In this document: piece by piece, positions 12,615 to 26,500 of the stretch
How the letters are laid out: each line of letters starts with the position of its first letter
How positions within the stretch are numbered: the stretch's first letter is position 1
Source of the DNA: Parietaria judaica
Lineage: Eukaryota; Streptophyta; Magnoliopsida; Rosales; Urticaceae
DNA length: 64,000 bases
Reading direction: 5' to 3'
Assembly: GCA_954871525.1 (NCBI GenBank)
Contig: OX940870.1
Span: 12,431,501-12,495,500 of the forward strand
Translations under genes and position numbers: made by a program
The notes under the pieces: model-generated
What the model saw: the letters and a program-made list of their open reading frames with translations, nothing else
Databases searched by the model: none
What the model was told of the DNA's origin: nothing

Positions 12615-15065
12615 AAGTTGACGGCGGAAGTAAAAAACCGAAGTGTTACACATTTTATTTTTCGTGTGTTTCGTACAATATCTATCTTTCGATAATGAAT
12701 CTTTTGAGGTTTTTTTTTTTGGGTTTGAATTTCACTATGAACTAATATTGTTTGTGTTAGTGATTGGGTTATTATGTTATGAAAACCATGCTGATCTATA
12801 TTTATCTAAATCAAAGTTATTTTTGGAGTTTTCAATATTTTATAGTTTTTTTTCTCTCGAAATATTGCTTTCGTTCAATACTGGCTTTAATTCAACCATC
12901 GAATTTATTCATAGCAATTAATTTCTATTTCTGCTCTAATTCAACGACACTAAGGAAGACAAAAGCTTTTTTCAATAACTCATTAATGTAGTTATTAACA
13001 TTTGATCACTAATTTCTGGGAAATTTTATTTTATCTAATCCTTTAATTTTAGCCGTAAAAAAAATTACCATTAGGTTCCTTAAACATAAAACATGTAACG
13101 GAAAGGAAACTTCAAGAATTTTTCGGAAAACATCTAATGAGTTAAAATTAATTTATACGATATTTTTTGGGAAAAAACTAACACAGAATAATTTCCTGTA
13201 AATATCACATAAATTTATGGGAAATTTGGTATCAAACAATTTCAGATTAAATAAATTAAACATTTCACGCAAACAATTTCAGACTATATAAGACACTATA
13301 CACGATTCAAATCCACAAACTACGTACTATATTGTTAGTCCCTAATTTTGCTCAATTATATTAGCCCATAGTTAGGAATTTGTTAAGATTTTATCGACAA
13401 TATAATATTGTAAAACAAATATTGCACATTAATAGTTAAGACTCAATTACCAGCCAACGTTATAATTAAGACTCAATTATTGGCAAAAATTAATGCAGAA
13501 TTTACATTCAAATAAATTCATTTTATTAATTTGAAAATTGAATCTGATTGGACGTTTATTTTTTATTTATAACATCACTGAGGGCTTAATTTCAGTCATA
13601 ATTCTTCATTATGAAAGAAATAACACGTTGAGATAGGATTTGTTAATGCTAAAATATAACCTTTTCAAGACATTCAACTTCCGATTACAAAGTATTACAT
13701 TTTCAAAAGTTATTGATAACAAACTTTGTTCTTTGTATTTCACTACGGGAGAAGCAAAACAAGTAAAGCAAAAACAAATAACAAACCAAGGTATGCAAAC
13801 TACACCTTTTAAATTTAGTTAGTTTTATGTTTCAATCTCTCTTCATTTTCTATGAAATACGAAGTACTTTTAATCTTCCAATAATATCTTTTTTGAACTG
13901 ACTTATTTAAGCCATGATTTTGTCTAAATTTTTTTTTACTGTATGTAGGGTTTAGTAGTCTAATTCAACAGCGGTTCAATTTTGACGCCCCAAGCTTCTT
14001 TGACGAAAAAATTGAGGTTAAAACCTTCAGGCTTCAAACAAGTACTGAGTAAGGATCTTTGGATTCATTTATCCTGTTTAATTATCACAGTTTATCACAT
14101 TATTGGTAAAATCGTTTTTTAGTTCTTAGCCTATTGAACATACAAATGCTATGAAACAACTCTAAAAATTCAATGTGGACTCTGCTGCATATATATATCA
14201 ACTTTCACATATATTTTATTGCAAGTATCATACTTATTATTACATTCATTATTAATTTATCAGTGAAGTATCATATGTACGTTGGTTTTACAGTTTATAT
14301 ATTTAAAATTGTTTTACAAAATTTTGTTGTGAGACAAGTTGCCATAGTTAAATGAACTAAAAAGACTTTCTAAGAATAAATGATTCTAGGAAATTTAGAT
14401 TTAACACAAAATCGATCTTTTGCATATTTTTTTATTTTTTTTGCATAATTATTACTTTAAGAAGAAAATTGCAGAACACAAAAAATAAATAACAGACTAA
14501 AAAACGTGATATGATTTTATTTTAAACTACAAAGCTAATAGGCATTCAAGAAATAAGATATTTACACTCCATATAATTTGACTCTTTTTATTTGATAGTA
14601 TTTTTTTTTTCTCTAAAAATGTGGATAAAACAAAGAATATATTTTTTTTTTTATAAAGGAGTATATATTTAGTATGTTCCTTCATTTAATTCATTTACAT
14701 TATTCACAACGAGGATTTTGGCAACGAGGATTTCGGTGGAGAAATTCAAATCAGATAGGATGGGGACTAACGTCTACCTTACGAATTCGAATGCATCACA
14801 CCTATACTTATTATTAAGTAATCTTATTAAGTACATGTCTATACACATTCCCCGTGATATTTAACTTGAGTAGAGGAAATAATAAGTATTAAGTAAATTT
14901 ATTATCATTTTCAAAGAAGTGCTACGAATATTCAAGTTGGTGATGGAATTAAACTTACCAAGACCGTTCTTTGTCAGTGAATAAATATGTAATTTAAAAA
15001 AATCTTTAAGCATTACTTTGAATCATTTTAACTAATCATTTTAAATAAACTGTTACAGAGCAAAA
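12615..15065. other. Spacer between RPA1-like and RepHel genes, no gene assigned
   Basis: The stretch is AT-rich. A possible small spliced frame lies near 13640-14050: a donor GGTATGC follows AACCAA at about 13790, and an acceptor TGTAG lies near 13950. It resembles no family I know, and I do not claim it as a gene. Confidence 0.4.
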
Positions 15066-18000
15066 ATGGGTGACAACTTTGATGAAGACCGGAGCATTAG
15101 GTTGAGATTGTCACGTATGACACGATATGTGAGGCTGGAAAAGTTGAGGACTAAACGAAATAAGAAGAATGATTCTTTCACCCATTCCACTCAAGAAAGA
15201 CTATTAATGAGAAAGATAATATGCAAACATGCAAGACTACAAAGAAAAATTGCTATTATAAACAAGAGGTACAAGACTTCTTACCGTGAGAGAATGACAA
15301 CCAAGTTTCAATTCCTTAAGCTCACGACATCATGTATGCCTGGGATTAATAACGAACAAGGTAATCTTATCTTTAAATTCCCTTCATTTTAATTTTGATA
15401 AGAAACTCATAATTGATATTTGTGTAATAATGCAAAAGACTTATTATCGGTCTTATATTAAATTATTCATTCGAAACAATTTTCATTTTACTAAGTATAA
15501 TTTTTTGTCATTCAATGTATTAAAATTATCGGTCTTATATAATGAATTCAATTTTTTTGCCATTAAATTAGGGTTACTGGACGAGCGTGGAAAACAACTG
15601 GAGAACATGTCCGTCGGAACACTAGATTACGATGACAAATCAGGTAATCGGGAAATATATACATTAATTTTAACAAATTTGATATAATGTACTTAATTTA
15701 AAATTTTAAAACTAAGCATATGATGTTAAGTACAATGACAGAAAATTTGTATGGGAATAGTTTTCAAGTAGGTGAAATATCAAACACACAATCAATAAGG
15801 CAAACAACAGAAAATCAACCAGGTAACATAATTTTGTTTGTTAAGCATAGGAAAATAATAATGTTAACTAAGTAATTTATAATAGGAAATCAGTACATAT
15901 AATTCTGACACCAACTATCATTACAGTGAAACGATCCTTTCTTTGGAATTTTGGAAAACCAACAGATACATGCCAGTACTGCGGGGCTATTTTCTGGGTC
16001 GAAGAGCGTGCAAAGAAGTACAATAGATCATGTAATCCAACGTTCGTCATCTGTTGTTCCGAAGGTCGGGTCAAACTACCTTTACTTAAACAGCCACCAT
16101 CCCTCCTTGGTTATCTACTTGGCTCCGAGTCAGGCCAAAAAAGGGCTTCATTTAGAAAGGAAATAAGAACGTACAATTCAATGTTTGCTTTCACATCTAT
16201 GGGCGTTCGTATCGACTCGACAATTAATCGCGGAAGGGGTCCTTACGTTTACAGAATAAGCGGCCAAAATTACCATCGAATTGGTTCCTTACTCCTTCAA
16301 ACAGGAAAACAACCTCAGTTTGCACAACTTTACATCTACGATACTGAGAACGAAATAGCCAACAGATTGAATGCAATGCGTTGTCAATTTGGAGGAACTG
16401 GAATCGATGCAGAAGTTACTGAGGATCTTTCTAAAATGTTAGAGGAATGTAACATATTAGTGAAGTCCTTTCGTGCAGCACGGGATAGATACGAAGCGTC
16501 TCCAAATGATTCATTTTGCATGCGTCTAATCAATACACGAAGTACGGACGGGCGACAGTACAACATGCCAATGGCTAATGAAGTTGCGGGTCTAATAGTC
16601 AGTGATTTCAATGAACATAGTTTCGAGCGTGACGTGATAGTTGAACATCGTGCTACTGGCCTTCAAAGGATCACTGAACTCCATCCAAGCTTCATGGCGA
16701 TGACATACCCACTAATACACCCGTACAGAGAAGACGGGTTCCGTACAGACATACAATTAGAAAATTTAGACGCGCAAAGCACAAAGAGGCAATTCCTCAC
16801 TATGCGACAATACTTTTGTTATCGACTTCAGCAACGATTACAGGAGGGACACACATTTCTGAGAGCTTGAAGATTGCTCCAACAGTATATCGTCGATGCG
16901 TACATGGCAATTGAAGAAGGCCGTTTCAGGTGGATCCGAAATAATCAGAAGAAGTTACGAGCAGACCTTTTTTCAGGCCTAATGGATGCAGTTAACCGTG
17001 GAGACAAAGACGGAAAAAAATTGGAAAACTATTATTTTACCATCGTCACATACTGGGGGTCCATGCTATCGAGTCCAAAATTATCAATATCCAATGGCCA
17101 TTTGCAAATGGGCAGGATATCCAGATTTGTTCCTCACATTTACATGCAACCCGAAATGGCCATAGATTAATGACATGCTGCGGCTGATTGACCAAGAAGA
17201 TGGCCCAAATAGAGTTGACATTGTCTGTAGAGTTTTTGAGATTAAACTCAAACAACTTATGTCTGACTTGAAAAAAGAAAAACCATTTAGCGAGTTGATT
17301 GCATGTAAGTTTTGACTATCCTTTTTACAAAAATAATATAATACTTTTTAATGTTTGATGTGGATAAATGTAGTGAATTTTATTTTCTATTTCAGGTTTA
17401 GATACGATTGAGTTCCAAAAAAGAGGATTACCACACGCACATATACTTCTATTTTTGGAATCAAAATTTAAAAATCCTTTAACGGAAGAAATCGATAGGA
17501 TCGTTACAGCAAAAATACCAGTTCCTGTTTCTGATCCAGATGGTTTTAACGCAGTGTCTAAATTCATGATGCATGGACCTTGCGGAGAGCTCAACCCCAA
17601 TTCCCCTTGCATGGTTGGGGGCCGATGTTCAAAGCATTATCCAAAGGAATTTAGTTGAAGTACGTCAGTCGATCTTGAAGGGTTCCCGGTGTATAGAAGG
17701 AGGGATAATGGATCTCGCATTGAAAAGAACAAAAAGCCACTTGACAATAGGTTCGTTGTGCCTCACAATAGGAATTTAATTGTTAAGTTTGACGCTCACA
17801 TCAACATCGAGGTTTGCAATCATTCCAGAGCCGTGAAGTATTTGTTCAAGTATATTCATAAAGGTTCTGATCGAGCAATCGCAAACCTGACACACTCTAA
17901 CGCTGACTCAGAAAGGGATGAAATAAAGTCTTACTTAGACTGCAGATACATATCTGCGTCCGAATCATGCTGGCGTATTTTCCAATTTGACATACACTAC

Positions 18001-18908
18001 AGATATCCACCAGTTGAGCGATTGCCATTTCATCTTCCTGGTGAGCACACTGTCATTTTTTAGGAGAACACAAACCTGGAAGCAGTTGTCACAAATCCGG
18101 GCGCGGCAAAAACAAAATTTACGGAATGGTTGGAAGCAAATAAAAATTACGAAGATGCTAGAAATCTAAGCTACTCAGCTTTTCCAATGCAATGGTTTTG
18201 GAATGCAAAGGAGAAAAAATGGACAAAACGTAAGCAAAATATGTGTATAGGCCTAATCTACTTCACACATCCTTCTGCAGGCGAACGATTCTACATGCGA
18301 ATGCTTTTAAACATTGTTAAGGGGTGTAATTCGTTTGAAGATATCAGAACAGTAAATGGAATCACATACCCCACGTTTAAAGGTGCATGCTACTCCCTTG
18401 GGTTGTTAGACGACGACAAAGAATGGATGGACTGCTTAGCTGAAGCGGCGCATTGGGCAACTGGACACGAATTGAGGCACTTATTTGTAACAATCCTAAT
18501 AAATTGCCAGGTCGCAGACGCATCGAAATTGTGGAACGCAAATTATGAGCTTTTATCTGAAGATATATCTGTAAGACAACGTCAACGATTTGCAGGAATG
18601 AGACTCACTTTGAGCGATGATCAAATCAAGGCGTACACATTGATGGAACTGGAGATAATAATGTCGAAGATGGGCAAAAGCTCAAAAGATGTAGACGGAA
18701 TGCCACTCCCAAATAGAGAAATGTTAAGAGAATCTCGAAACAGGTTGGTCCATGAAGAGCTAGACTATTGCAGGGAAGAGCTAAAGGCTACTCACGAAGA
18801 ATCGTTATCCTCTTTGAATCACTTGTTGGACATGTGTCCTTAAACAAGCTGTTTTAACCCATTTGTAAAAGATTATGACTAGTCGTTGAATAAAGATAAT
18901 ACTTATTA

Positions 18909-21644
18909 TGTTAATCTTATTATAGTTTCTGTAGAGTAAAATAGAATGTTTGATCCATAGTTCATAATAGAATGCAATTATGTTATTATCATCACACCCG
19001 AGTCAATGTGAGGAAGAATTGATAATCATAATAAATGAACTTAAAATGTCCATAACCTGATTAACTGGGTGGGAGCCCATTAATCGAAAAGGTCATTAAT
19101 GTGACTAAGTGATATAATCCTATTATGGATTAAGTGTGTGTGTCACATTCACTAGAAGTGCATTAAGTATGAAGCGTCTTCATACTGGACTGGACCTGAC
19201 TTAAACTCAAGAAGTTATCATATAAGACCGTCACTGATAACTTGAAGTTGAGTCACTAGTAGATGATCAAATGGATATTCGATCTAAGTCCTGAGTGATC
19301 TTGAGTTTGATCTGTTGACTTGATTGTTCTTTGATTTAACCGTTTAAGAACACAATATATTACCGCTGTTCCCAACACTATTATTTTGGGAACATGATAG
19401 TCAACAGTGAAGGTAGCTTGATCATAGATATGGGCATCACATAGCTCTCTTCAGAGTCAAGATGATTCCCTTAATTGTCAATGGTGAGAAGTGAGATTTA
19501 CCCATGGCCAGCTTATAACTCGTAATCATAAGTGGGTTGATCATAATATTATCGACTAAGTTAAGGATGAAAATGCAGTGAGAGGCAATACGGTAAAAAC
19601 CGCCTGCTCATGTATGGATCATCAAGTGAAATATCAATAACCGGAATTTGATTGTATCAATGGACACCCTGCTGTTATAAGGGAATAATATATACAGTAT
19701 CACTAAAGAGTGCAGCCTCGGGTCTATAGTGGAATCACTTCGAGGTTTGACGAACATCTAGCGGTTCGTTGGAGCTTAAGTGATTAAAATACATTATGGA
19801 TAATGTTTAATCATTTGTCTCGACTTATAAAACTGACAAGTCTTTGGCGGACGTCAGATAGTTTTATCGTCAGCGTGGCAAAAGTACCATATTTTGGTAC
19901 ACGGAATTAACTGATAAAAAGAAAGTTAGAATTTAGATTTTCTATCAGCACCACGTTGATTTAAATTAAATTCTAAAAAACTTTGCTTTTTGAACCAAGT
20001 CATTCCGACTTACGGTTTGTGATTTATGGATTTTCTAAGTTTGTGTTCGGTACGATAAACTATGAAATTAAATCACATGTCACGAATTTAAATGATGGTG
20101 TGGCACCATGACATTTAATGTGTGATATTGAGATCAGATTTTATTGATATAATTTAATTATTTGGATTTAATTATTAATATCTTATTAATAATTAATTAA
20201 TAATTAATAGATTTATATTAATAAATAAAAATATATATTTATATATATTAAATGTGTAAAATTCGAATTAGGGCTTGGGTAAATGAAACCCTAGCTAATT
20301 TGAATGATGAGATTTGAAGAATCCATATTTGCGGCATAAGTACCTAAAGTTTGGCACTTTAGTAAAACCCTAAAATCAATCTTATCTTTTAGATCGGAAA
20401 TGATTTAATATCAACCGTAGGATTAAGATGATTGATTTTTGACCTAACCCTAATTCGAAAATAGTAGCTTGGTGACCAAGCTTAGGGTTTTCGAATTTGA
20501 CCTAATTAATTGTATCCGTTGGATCGGTTCAAGATTTAATCTTTACCGTCGGATTGGAAATTAATTAATATATAATAATTAATAATTTTTCGAAATTATT
20601 TTTATTATTATTATTATATATATAGATTTCAAAATTTAAATAAGTAGATAAGATTGGTTTTTGATTTTACCAAGTCTTTCTTATTTAATTAAATCCCTAA
20701 TTAATTATATCCATTGGATTTAGATAAGATTGAATCTAAACCTTTGGATTAGGATAATTAATTATATTTAATAATTATTTTACAAAATTAAATATATATA
20801 TATATATATTCGAATTATATTTAAATAAGATGATAAGATTGGTTTTTGATTTTACCAAGTCTTTCTTATTTAATTAAATCCCTAATTAATTATATCCATT
20901 GGATTTAGATGAGAATGAATCTAAACCTTTGGATTAAGATAATTAATTATATTTAATATATATAATTTCGAAATTTGGGAGTGAATTTCTCAAATTCGGT
21001 TACGGGCTAAGGCTATAAATAGGGAGCTCATTCTACACATTTTCACACCTTTCCCCAGAGCAAAAACTCGAGCTCTCCCTCTCTCTTTAGGGTCTACGAG
21101 TTTTCTGCTTCTGATCTCTCTTCTGGTTCGGCTTAGGAGATATTTTTCTCCGGTAGCTTAAAAAGAACCGCCAGTTAAATTTTGCGACGGAGTTCTGCCG
21201 GCGAAGCCCACGCTTCGGTACGAGGAATCCAGGAGAATATCCCGGAAGATCACGGGAGTTTCTCTCAACATCGGCGGAGCCCTGCCAAAGTCAGAACGCG
21301 CAGCCGGAAGTCGTCAATGAGGTACGGCCTTATGCATTGGGTCAATAAATGCAAAATTCCTTTTATTGTATTTATTTATTTTCCATAGACATTAGATTTA
21401 ATAATGTTATTATGAAATTAATTGTGATAATTAAATTGCCAATTATTTATCCGGTCGCTTTATCCAAATTACTCGATGTCAGTACGTCGATACGGTGTAA
21501 CTTTTCCGACTTAAAATTATTTTTGAAGTACTCGGACGGACTGATGAGAGCGGAATATTCGAGGTAATTTGGACGGGACGTTAAAAGTATTTTAATGAAT
21601 TTGCAATCGAAGCTATTTCGTTATTTTTTCAAGGTAAATTGGCA
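18909..21644 (+). mobile_element. Solo LTR (about 2.7 kb) inserted in RepHel
   Basis: The segment begins TGTTAATC and ends TTGGCA. It is flanked on both sides by TATTA (18904-18908 and 21645-21649), which is a 5-bp target duplication. It has no internal retrotransposon genes. It looks like a complete LTR: a long AT-rich U3, a TATA box TATAAATA at 21014-21021, a pyrimidine-rich leader after it, and an AATAAATGC-type polyadenylation context near 21343. A segment of about 100 bp is repeated at about 20648 and 20832. The coding sense of the RepHel gene resumes just beyond the right duplication. The lineage (Gypsy or Copia) cannot be told from the LTR alone. Confidence 0.8.
21014..21021 (+). promoter_or_regulatory. 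TATA box of the solo LTR
   Basis: TATAAATA lies in GGCTATAAATAGGGAGC. About 40 bases downstream there is a CT-rich leader (CTCTCCCTCTCTCTTTAGG), as expected at the U3/R boundary of a plant LTR. Confidence 0.6.
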
Positions 21645-23599
21645 TATTAGTATATCCGATTTCCAAAAATGACGTCGGAGCTATATCCAATTTCCACCAT
21701 CATTGTCAGAAATTAGCTTATGAAGCTATTGTCAATTCTGTAGAAAACGAAAAAGGAGACTTGATTTTTATTCACGGGCGTGGAGGAACGGGGAAAACAT
21801 ATCTTTGGAATACGGTAGTTGCGCGAATAAGATCAGAAGGCAAGATTGTACTCTTAGTTGCCACTTCAGGTATAGCAGCGTTGTTACTACCGAATGGCCG
21901 AACAGCTCACTCGAGATTCAGAATACCAATTGATATTACGACAAAATCAACATGCGAAATACGCCAAGTTACACAACTAGCTCAACTGCTTTAAAAAACC
22001 TCCTTAATTATTTGGGATGAGGCTCCTATGGCTCATAAGTTTTGTTTCGAGGCTTTGGATCGAACCTTAAGAGACATAATGAGCACGCGATATGAAAATA
22101 GCGCCTCAAAACTATTTAGAGGATTAACTGTCGTATGCGGGGGAGATTTTCGACAGATTCTGCCCGTTATTCCAAAGGGAAATCGAACAGACACTATTGG
22201 CTCCGCATTGAATTCTTCTTATATGTGGCCATCTTTCAAAGTTTATGAGCTTAATGAGAACATGCATCTAAAAATGGGATCTTCTATCGGAGTTGATGTT
22301 GCCGAGATTCAAGAATTCGACAATTGGATGTTGGAAATCGGGAATGGTTTGGCGTATATGGACAAGGAGAAGGAACTCTTGCACTTGCCTCCTAATATTA
22401 CAACGTCCCAAACAGTGGACCCTCTGAAAACCATTATCGACTCAGTTTATCCGTCGTTGTTGGAGCAATATAAAGAATCTACATACATCACCGAACGAGC
22501 AATACTGACACCCAAGAATGACAAGGTTCAGGAGTTAAATGATACAGTCATGGAAACTATACATGGGGAAGGACGAACCTATCTTAGCTCGGACAATGTT
22601 TGCAAAGGTAGTATGCAAACAAATGAAGAAGACCTGCTTTACCCGACAGAGTTCTTAAACAGTTTACGCTTCAGTGGAATCCCAAATCACGCAATACACC
22701 TCAAAGTTGGCACCCCAGTCATGCTCCTTAGAAATATTAATCAGACAGAAGGCCTGTGTAATGGAACACGGTTGATTATAACAGCTGTTGGAATATAGTC
22801 CGTCCGAGGCGACATTATATCGGGAACAAACAAGGGAAAAAACGTCACGATTCCAAGGATAATAATGTCACCATCAGAAACAAAGTGGCCTTTCAAACTT
22901 AATCGTCGGCAATTACCGTTGGCCCCTTGCTTCGCGACGACGATTAATAAAAGCCAAGGTCAATCACTTAAACATGTTGGTTTATACCTCCCTAAACAGG
23001 TAATATTCTTACGTTAGAGTAATACAAAATCAACAAGAGAGTTATCTTAGAATAATGTAAGATAAATTTTTCATAACAGGTTTTCACGCATGGTCAACTT
23101 TACGTGGCGGTTTCGAGAGTTACATCGAAGGAAGGACTTATAATAGTTAATGCAGATGAAGAGATGGAAGATCCAACACTCATAAAGAATATAGTTTACC
23201 ATGAAGTCTTTAGAAACATTACACCAACAGACCTATAAAATTGAGGTAATTATAAAAATGTTCTTAAATAACCTACTTATAATGGAAACTAAGGTTTTAA
23301 AATTTAATAATGGTTCTTTAGTTAGGCTGAAAAGTGTAATATGCTGTAATGGAAAGCAGATTCAACAAATTGTAAGGAAATACAATGTTTTACTTTGCAG
23401 CCTACACTTCAGTTTACTCAGTCGCAAGGCTGCACCAACTACACTCTAATATCTGTAAAACAGGGGTTTAAAATGTCTGAGCTAAATCACAGAATAGCAA
23501 ATTAATTCCCACTTAATAAGAAATCGTTTAAATTCTACAGCTAAGGTTATGTATTTATTGCTTTGTTGTTTAACTCACAAAAAAATATCATTATTTTTC

Positions 23600-26500
23600 A
23601 AGTACGTTGTAAAAGTTGATGAACGGTTGGGTGAGATTGCTAAAACTCCACAGGTAGATAACCAGGTAGGTTTTAGGATTCAAGAATGATATCCAATATG
23701 TTTTATATTCCAATACCAGGTATTCAGTTTTTGTTAGTAGACTTTTTATTTACGTTTTTCTTACTGATGAATTTTTTATTTGGTCTTATAGTTAAACTTA
23801 TGGGATATTCAAAATTGCCACGAAGAAGATTGAAGAATCACGAAAAATGGATAATGATAAAACAACTTCAAGCAGTTGAATGGAGAAATAAAACAGAAGT
23901 AAGAAGATTTCCTTTAAATTTTAACAATTGAGTTTATTTTTTAAAATCTTGAATTGTTTTCTAACATAGTACCTATAATGTAGGGATATACCATCACCGT
24001 TGTTGGGGTGATAGGTAGCATTCCGCAACGGTATGGGTGGAGCTATCCTGTTTGCAAAGAATGTTTGAGAAAGTTGAGCCGTGTATATAAAATTTACAAG
24101 TGTGAAGCATGCAACGAGTATACAACCACGCCTAAAATTTTGTAAGAGGAGTATTCTATAGGGAAACTTGAAAAAAAGTCCTCCAAAAAGCAAGTTCTAC
24201 CCCTTTTGTTCCTCAGTTTAATAAATCTCAAAATTTATTCCCCAACTCAATTTTTACCACAATTTTGACAAAAATACCCTATTTTACCATTTTTTTTACT
24301 TACTGTTTTCACCCCTCTCTGTGTGGTTAGACCGTTTTTTGCTTCAATTTGGACCGCTTTTGGTATCTTTGTAGAAAGTTTCTTGGTTTCGAAAAAATGC
24401 TTAGACACTTTCATGCATAGACTTAGACACTAAATAAAGCCTAAGTAGACACTTCTAAATTTTCAAAATAAAATCCATCAAATTATTAACTGAAATCACA
24501 AGTTTATATGTAGTTAGACAATTTTTAAAATAAAAAATGACTATTTTGTGCATCTTTGTAGGCATTTTCAAAAAAAGTACGAAATATTGGTTAGACAATT
24601 TTTTGCCTCATTTTGGACCCTTTTTGGTATTGGCTTAGACACTATTTGGGGTCGAAAAAAGCCTTAGACAGTTTCATGCATAAACTTAGACACTAAATAA
24701 AGCCTAAGTAGACACTTCTAAATTTTCAAAATAAAGTCCATCAAATTATTAACAAGTTAAAATTACAATTTTAAATATAGTTAGACACTTTTTAACATAA
24801 AAAATGATTGTTTTGTGCATCTTTATAGACACTTCTAAAAAAGTTCGAAATATTGGTTAGCCCGTTTTTTGCCTCATTTTGTACCTTTTTGGTATTGGCT
24901 TAGACAGTTTTTAGGTTTCGGAAAAAGTCTTAGACAATTTCATGCATAGACTTGGACACTAAATAAAGCCTAAGTAAACACTTCTTAATTTTCAAAATAA
25001 AGTTCATCAAATTATTAACCAGTTGAAATTACAAGTCTATATGTAGTTAAACACTTTTTAACATAAATAAGGACTGTTTTGTACATCTTTGTAGACACTT
25101 TGAAAAAAGTACGAAATATTGGTTAGACATTTTTTTCCTCATTTTTTGACCGTTTTTGGTATTGGCTTAGACATTTTCTGGGTTTTGAAATAAGCCTTAG
25201 ACAGTTTCATGATTAGACTTAGACACCGAATAAAGCCTAATTTCTAAATTTTCAAAATAAAATCAATCAAATTATTAACTTGTTGAAATTATAAGTTTAT
25301 ATGTGGTCAGACAGTTTTTAACATAAAAAATGACAGTTTTGTGCATCTTTGTAGACACTTTGAAAAAAGTGCAAAATATTAGTTAGACAGTTTCTTGCCT
25401 CATTTTGGATCGTTTTTTGTATTGGCTTAGACAGTTTCTAGATTTTGGAAAAAGTCTTAGACAATTTCATGCATAGACTTGGACACTAAATAAAGTCTAA
25501 GTATGAAAATTTAGAAATTAGGCTTTATTTGGTGTCTAAGTCTATGCATGAAACTGTCTAAGGATTTTTTTGAAACCCAGAAACTGTCTAAGCCAATACA
25601 AAAAACGGTCCAAAATGAGGAAAAAAACTGTCTAACCAATATTTCATACTTTTTTCAAAGTGTCTACAAAGATGTACAAAACAGTCGTTTTTTATGTTAA
25701 AAAGTATTTAACTACATATATAATTGTAATTTCAACTAGTTAATAATTTGATGAACTTTATTTTGAAAATTTAGAAGTGTCTACTTAGGCTTTATTTAGT
25801 GTCTAAGTCTATACATGAAATTGTCTAAGGCTTTTTTTGAAACCTAAAAACTGTCTAAGCTAATACCAAAAACGGTACAAAATGAGGCAAAAAACGGTCT
25901 AACTAATATTTTGCACTTTTTTAGAAGTGTCTACAAAGATGCACAAAACAATCACTTTTTATGTTAAAAAGTGTCTAACTATATACAAACTTGTAATTTT
26001 AACCAGTTAATAATTTGATGGACTTTATTTTGAAAACTTAGAAATGTCTACTTAGGCTTTATTTAGTGTCTAAGTCTATGCATGAAACTGTCTAAGACTT
26101 TTTTCGAACCCAAAAAAATGTCTAAGCCAATACCAAAAAGGTAAAAAATGAGGCAAAAAAATTTCTAACCAATATTTTGCACTCTTTTAGAAGTGTCTAC
26201 AAAGATGCACAAAACAATCTTTTTTTTATGTTAAAAAGTGTCTAACTATATATAGACTTGTAATTTTAACCAGTTAATAATTTGATGGATTTTATTTTGA
26301 AAATTTAGAAGTGTATACTTAGGCTTTATTTTGTTTCTAAGTCTATGCATGAAAGTGTCTAAGGATTTTTTCGAGACCAAGAAACTGTCTACAAAGATAC
26401 CAAAAATGGTCCAAATTGAAGCAAAAAACGGTCTAACCACACATAGAGGGGTGAAAACGGAGAGTAAAAAAAATGGTAAAAGAGGGTATTTTTGTCAAAA

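Larger units (their letters stand above)
15066..23238 (+). pseudogene. Helitron RepHel (HUH replication initiator plus Pif1-type helicase), broken
   Basis: RepHel proteins nick DNA and drive rolling-circle Helitron transposition. The N-terminal exon begins MGDNFDEDRSIRLRLSR at 15066. A cysteine motif (CQYCGAIFW) lies near 15971. The Helitron-like N domain follows, with LPSSHTGGP and FLTFTCNPKWP in the frame used after a 1-nt shift near 17030. HUH is read as LPHAHILLF (HAH at 17434-17442), and the two-Tyr motif is KYLFKYIHKG (Tyr codons at 17839 and 17851). The helicase half has Walker A GRGGTGKTY (21779-21805), Walker B IIWDEAP, and motif VI QLYVAVSR. An intron at 17305-17395 is clean GT-AG. 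Stops interrupt the frame at 16868 (TGA), 17163 (TAG), 17656 (TGA), 18061 (TAG), 21992 (TAA) and 22796 (TAG). A solo LTR separates the two halves. It cannot make an intact protein from this copy. Confidence 0.85.

Noticed and set aside
24401..26340. Regularly spaced repeats considered as CRISPR-like or satellite
   Set aside because: Units are about 265 bp, contiguous, and inverted around a centre within exact target duplications, so it is a foldback transposon in a plant genome.
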